Shown here one piece after another: positions 60,643-64,000 of a stretch of 64,000 nucleotides of DNA. The position numbers were made by a program, and so were the translations under genes. The notes beneath the pieces were generated by a model. The model was given only the letters and a program-made list of their open reading frames with translations, made no database searches and was not told where the DNA came from. Location of the stretch: positions 310,001-374,000 of the forward strand of contig NZ_QYUO01000001.1 in assembly GCF_003591035.1 (NCBI RefSeq), read 5' to 3'. The DNA is from Noviherbaspirillum saxi. GTDB taxonomy: Bacteria > Pseudomonadota > Gammaproteobacteria > Burkholderiales > Burkholderiaceae_D. Within the stretch, counting starts at the first letter, position 1. Every line of letters starts with the position of its first letter.

Positions 60643-60747
60643 ATGCAACGCCATAAAAAGTATGTCGCATGCTTGGCGTTGCTGCGCTGGAATCGTAGCG
60701 GTGATGCGGTCGACCGGTTCTGCCGGACGGCTTGCAGTATTTCATGA
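60643..60747 (+). CDS. Possible 34-residue small protein
   Basis: An ATG seven bases after AAGGAG opens a 34-codon frame (MQRHKKYVACLALL at the N-terminus, then a Cys- and Arg-containing tail ending ACSIS). The first half looks like a short signal or lipoprotein leader (KKYVACLALL), but the second half (RWNRSGDAVDRFCRT) does not continue like a known small lipoprotein, which could mean a frameshifted entericidin-type gene. It lies 36 bases before the PA2169-family gene. The start signals are good, the coding evidence weak. Confidence 0.32.
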   Translation: MQRHKKYVACLALLRWNRSGDAVDRFCRTACSIS

Positions 60748-60783
60748 ATTGCCCGAATTTCCACCAACCCTCATGGAGCCAAC

Positions 60784-61233
60784 ATGGATAACGATGATGT
60801 GATCACTACACTGAACAACCTGATCGAAACCAGCAAGGATGGCGAAGAAGGTTTTCGCGCCTGCGCGGAAGATGCCAAGGATCCGACGCTCAAGGCATTT
60901 TTCTCCACTCGCGCGCAAAGCTGCGCCGCAGCCGCGGTGGAATTGCAAAATGCCGTGCGGTCCTATGGCGGCGACCCGGAAACCAGTGGCGGCCTGGGCG
61001 GCGCGATTCACCGCCGATGGCTCGATATCAAGGCGATGGTGACTGGCAAGGATGACAAGGCCGTGCTGCAGGAATGCGAGCGTGGCGAAGACGTCGCCGC
61101 TGCCAGCTATCGCAGCGCACTGGAAAAAAATCTGCCGGTCGAAGTACGCGCAATGGTCGAGCGCCAGTACCAAGGCGTGCTGCAAAACCACGACAAGGTG
61201 AAAAGCCTGCGCGACCAGTATCGCAGCGCTTAA
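60784..61233 (+). CDS. PA2169-family four-helix-bundle protein (DUF2383)
   Basis: 149 residues with an all-helical, ferritin-like pattern. The N-terminus DDVITTLNNLIETSKDGEEGFRACAEDA and the helix FFSTRAQSCAAAAVELQ are diagnostic for the PA2169/DUF2383 family. Conserved Glu and Cys residues might bind metal, but the function is unknown; relatives are often stress-induced. RBS GGAG. Transcribed alone or with the preceding 34-residue frame. Confidence 0.9.
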   Translation: MDNDDVITTLNNLIETSKDGEEGFRACAEDAKDPTLKAFFSTRAQSCAAAAVELQNAVRSYGGDPETSGGLGGAIHRRWLDIKAMVTGKDDKAVLQECERGEDVAAASYRSALEKNLPVEVRAMVERQYQGVLQNHDKVKSLRDQYRSA

Positions 61234-61453
61234 GTAAGCACTCAGCTCGGCGCCTGCCCGTTTGCCAGGGCGGGCGCCAGTGAACCGACTACCCATTGCA
61301 TGCCGCAGGATGCCGGCCCCGTCACCTGTTGGGCCAGGATTGGTATAAGATACCGGCCTGCCGATGCCATCCCCTCCCGTGCCGGCCACGACCGCGCCAA
61401 GCCGCCACGACGTCGCGAAAGCCGGTCCGCATAGAACTTTCCGGATTGCCCGC

Positions 61454-63112
61454 ATGCTGCGACTCACCAATGTACAACTTCCGCTCGACCATCCCGAAGC
61501 CGACCTCAGCGCTGCCATACTCGCGCGCCTGCAGATCCCGGCCGAGGATCTGCTCGGGTACACCGTTTTTCGTCGTGGCTACGATGCCCGCAAGCGCAGC
61601 GCGATCAACCTGGTCTACACCATCGATGCCAGCGTACGCGATGAAGCGCTGGTGCTGGCCCGGGTGCAGGGCATACCCAATATCGCCATCAGTCCGGATA
61701 CCAGTTATAAATTCGTCACGAACGCGCCCGCGCAACTGCCGCTGCGCCCGGTCGTGATCGGTTTCGGGCCGTGCGGCATCTTTGCCGCGCTGATCCTGGC
61801 GCAAATGGGATTTCGCCCCATCATTCTTGAGCGCGGCAAGGTGGTGCGCGAACGGACCAAGGATACCTGGGGCCTGTGGCGCAAGCGTGAACTGCATCCG
61901 GAGTCGAATGTGCAATTCGGCGAGGGTGGCGCGGGAACGTTTTCCGACGGTAAACTGCATAGCCAGATCAAGGATCCCAAGCATTACAGCCGCAAGGTCT
62001 TGACCGAATTCGTGAAAGCGCATGCGCCGGAAGAGATCCTGTTTGTCAGCAAACCGCATATCGGTACCTTCCGCCTGGTGAAGATGGTCGAGGCGATGCG
62101 CGAGACGATTACCTCGCTGGGCGGCGAATTCCGGTTCGAGACCAAGGTTACCGATTTCGATATCGACCACGGAAAAATGCGCGGCGTCGTTCTGGAAAGC
62201 GGCGAACGCATCGCGGCCGACCATGTGGTGCTGGCTGTCGGACACAGTGCGCGCGATACCTTCCAGATGCTGTACGACCGGGGTGTCTATGTCGAAGCCA
62301 AACCGTTTTCGATCGGCTTCCGCGCCGAACATCCGCAATCGCTGATCGACCGCGCCCGCTTTGGCAAATTCGCCGGCCACCCGCTGCTCGGAGCGGCCGA
62401 CTACAAGCTGGTGCATCACGCGAAAAACGGCCGCTCGGTGTACAGCTTTTGCATGTGCCCCGGCGGCACGGTGGTCGCCGCCACGTCGGAGCCGGAGCGC
62501 GTGGTCACCAATGGCATGAGCCAGTATTCGCGCAATGAGCGCAACGCCAATAGCGGCATCGTCGTCGGCATCACGCCCGACGACTATCCGACCGATCGCG
62601 GCCCGGGCCACCCACTGGCGGGCATTGATTTTCAACGTGAACTTGAATCGCGGGCCTATGTGCTGGGCGGACGCAACTACGATGCACCCGGCCAGCTGGT
62701 CGGCGACTTCATCGCCGGTATCCCGTCCAGCGCGCTCGGTTCGGTGCAGCCTTCGTACAAGCCCGGCGTGCATCTGACCGACCTGTCGCCTTCATTGCCC
62801 GATTATGCGATCGAAGCGATCCGCGAAGCGCTGCCGGCGTTCGACCGGCAGATCAAGGGTTATGCGATGCGCGATGCGGTGCTGACCGGCGTGGAAACCC
62901 GCACGTCGTCACCGGTACGCGTCAGGCGGCAGGAAAATTTCCAGAGCATGAACACGGTCGGCCTGTTTCCCGCCGGCGAAGGTGCGGGTTATGCCGGCGG
63001 CATCCTGTCGGCCGCGGTCGACGGCATCAAGGTCGCCGAAGCGGTGGCGCTCAGCATCGCGGGCAATACCGACGTGCGCGGCGGCGGGCATGCGGGGGAA
63101 TTGCTGTATTGA
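61454..63112 (+). CDS. FAD-dependent oxidoreductase (NAD(P)/FAD family)
   Basis: The start at 61454 (MLRLTNVQLPLDHPEADLSAAIL) gives 552 residues; the upstream in-frame ATG at 61364 adds an atypical Pro/Ala leader. The N-terminal about 90 residues are a small alpha/beta domain specific to this family, followed by the FAD fold (VVIGFGPCGIFAALILAQMG), the block ESNVQFGEGGAGTFSDGKLHSQIKD, and a C-terminal FAD contact (AGEGAGYAGGILSAAVDGIKVAEA). Family members are called uncharacterised FAD-dependent dehydrogenases; the substrate is unknown. Convergent with the phosphodiesterase gene. Confidence 0.93.
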   Translation: MLRLTNVQLPLDHPEADLSAAILARLQIPAEDLLGYTVFRRGYDARKRSAINLVYTIDASVRDEALVLARVQGIPNIAISPDTSYKFVTNAPAQLPLRPVVIGFGPCGIFAALILAQMGFRPIILERGKVVRERTKDTWGLWRKRELHPESNVQFGEGGAGTFSDGKLHSQIKDPKHYSRKVLTEFVKAHAPEEILFVSKPHIGTFRLVKMVEAMRETITSLGGEFRFETKVTDFDIDHGKMRGVVLESGERIAADHVVLAVGHSARDTFQMLYDRGVYVEAKPFSIGFRAEHPQSLIDRARFGKFAGHPLLGAADYKLVHHAKNGRSVYSFCMCPGGTVVAATSEPERVVTNGMSQYSRNERNANSGIVVGITPDDYPTDRGPGHPLAGIDFQRELESRAYVLGGRNYDAPGQLVGDFIAGIPSSALGSVQPSYKPGVHLTDLSPSLPDYAIEAIREALPAFDRQIKGYAMRDAVLTGVETRTSSPVRVRRQENFQSMNTVGLFPAGEGAGYAGGILSAAVDGIKVAEAVALSIAGNTDVRGGGHAGELLY

Positions 63113-63166
63113 TCGCGAATACCATCTGCGGCGCGACCCGCAGAAGCCGGCGCTGACTACCTCGCA

Positions 63167-63637
63167 TCAATCGACTTCGAGCATCTGCAACTCCGCCTTT
63201 GCCACGCCGTCGGCAATTTCCAGAAACGCTATCGAGATCGGCAGGCGAAAGCGACGCGGGCCGGCGCTGCCGGGATTCACGTACAACACGCCCTTGTCCC
63301 GGCGCACCGCCGGCCGGTGCGAATGTCCCGATACCACCACCTTGATGCCTGCCGATACCGGATCGACATCCATGTCGTGCAGGTCGTGCACCACGTAGAC
63401 GGTCACGCCATCGATGTCGATCACTTCCTTGTCCTGCAGGTGGTTTGCCCATTCTCCGTGGTCGTTGTTGCCCCGTACCGCGACCACGGGTGCAATTTCT
63501 TCCAGTTGCTGCAGGACCCCGGCATTGCAGATATCGCCGGCGTGGATGATGCGGCTAACGCCCGACAGCGCCAGGCGTGCCTCCGGCCGCAGCAAGCCAT
63601 GCGTATCCGAAATCAAGCCAATACGTTGTATCTCCAT
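63167..63637 (-). CDS. YfcE/MJ0936-family metallophosphoesterase
   Basis: 156 residues with the full metallophosphoesterase set: ISDTHG (Asp, His), HAGDI (Asp), GNNDH (Asn, His), HDLH (His) and GHSHRP (His-x-His), which bind two metals. Relatives hydrolyse phosphodiesters such as bis-pNPP in vitro; the natural substrate is unknown. Transcribed alone on the minus strand. Confidence 0.94.
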   Translation of the reverse strand: MEIQRIGLISDTHGLLRPEARLALSGVSRIIHAGDICNAGVLQQLEEIAPVVAVRGNNDHGEWANHLQDKEVIDIDGVTVYVVHDLHDMDVDPVSAGIKVVVSGHSHRPAVRRDKGVLYVNPGSAGPRRFRLPISIAFLEIADGVAKAELQMLEVD

Positions 63638-63888
63638 GATGAAATGCCAAAGCGGAATTCAAAAAACCAATGCACGAAAGGTATGCAAGACGCATACCTT
63701 CGTCCATTTCGCTGCCCTGTACGGGAAAAATAAAATTATGTTTTAATGTCTGCACAGATTTCGCATATCGATATTATTTTTTTGACACATGAACAAGCAG
63801 CACGTTTCCAACCACATGATTGGATGTTGTCGCGGTCGGCCTGAGGGGCTGCCGACACGCTGACGTTCGCGTTTTTCGTCGATTACCC
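63638..63888. other. Intergenic region before the last gene
   Basis: The interval between the phosphodiesterase gene and the terminator at 63889 is AT-rich around 63725-63790 and likely contains a promoter. No ORF or repeat was recognised. Confidence 0.4.
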
Positions 63889-63928
63889 ATGGCCGCAAAG
63901 TTGCAAGACTTGCGGCCATTTTGTTTTT
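63889..63928 (+). terminator. Rho-independent terminator or attenuator
   Basis: ATGGCCGCAA-11 bases-TTGCGGCCAT followed by TTTGTTTTTCC. It lies 40 bases before the ATG at 63969 and about 250 bases from the nearest upstream gene, so it could be an attenuator of the last gene or the end of an unseen small RNA. Confidence 0.72.
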
Positions 63929-63968
63929 CCGTCCGCTCGCGCGGCAGGAAAATTGCAAAGGATTTTTC

Positions 63969-64000
63969 ATGAACAGCTTGGCCAGCAGATCACCGCAGCT
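63969..64000 (+). CDS. Start of a gene cut by the window edge
   Basis: An ATG preceded by AAAGGA opens a frame MNSLASRSPQ that runs off the end of the window. Only ten codons are visible, too few to assign a family. Confidence 0.4.
   Translation, partial: MNSLASRSPQ

Overview
The window looks like chromosomal DNA of a betaproteobacterium of the order Burkholderiales, most likely family Oxalobacteraceae (Herminiimonas / Janthinobacterium / Herbaspirillum relatives). This is inferred from moderately high GC, the protein families present (DUF4148, a DUF6139-like protein, a CIO-type bd oxidase, NhaR, ArgP/LysE) and the style of the intergenic repeats. There is no phage, plasmid, CRISPR array or complete insertion sequence. 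I ran no database searches; family names come from motif and sequence recognition.

Layout. 0-5 kb: small HTH protein, a MITE-like repeat, a relic of a DUF4130 DNA-repair gene, an exonuclease/GIY-YIG nuclease, a response regulator-diguanylate cyclase and an HPF-like protein. 5-10 kb: htpX, a GbsR/MarR regulator with a palindromic operator, cydAB-type cyanide-insensitive oxidase, initiator tRNA-Met. 10-21 kb: HxlR regulator, DUF4148 protein with three internal repeats, an NHL-repeat lipoprotein, and a c-di-GMP region (CHASE-GGDEF, PAS-GGDEF-EAL, membrane GGDEF and an EAL gene relic) with several very small genes. 21-28 kb: RlpA-like protein, YdjM-like membrane protein, XRE regulator, TerC, Bax-inhibitor-1 protein, nhaR and a divergent lysE/argP pair. 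28-36 kb: MFS transporter, GH1-like glycosidase, pcaC-like protein, CHRD lipoprotein, sorbosone-dehydrogenase-like lipoprotein, phospholipase D/cardiolipin synthase-like protein and a DUF429 protein. 37-46 kb: mixed housekeeping and metabolic genes (hydrolase, Hsp70-like, histidine phosphatase, nnrD, tag, GST, LysR, L,D-transpeptidase, EamA). 46-52 kb: azlCD, the complete siaABCD signalling operon, and sugE behind a guanidine-II (mini-ykkC) riboswitch. 52-64 kb: SET-domain protein, mnmC, the prkA-yeaH-spoVR stress operon with a structured AT-rich leader and a candidate sigma-54 promoter, a PA2169-family protein, an FAD oxidoreductase and a YfcE-like phosphodiesterase.

The most unusual material is non-coding. 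Two families of small non-autonomous elements sit just behind genes: a 165-bp element in two inverted copies (456-620, 25006-25170), and a TAGAGC-ended family (13160-13322, 34042-34216, with short relatives at 16336-16383 and 21428-21461). Two of them supply or overlap the stop codon of the neighbouring gene. In the second family the terminal arms differ between copies but stay perfectly complementary within each copy. A 29-bp perfect inverted repeat also forms the 3' end of the DUF429 gene.
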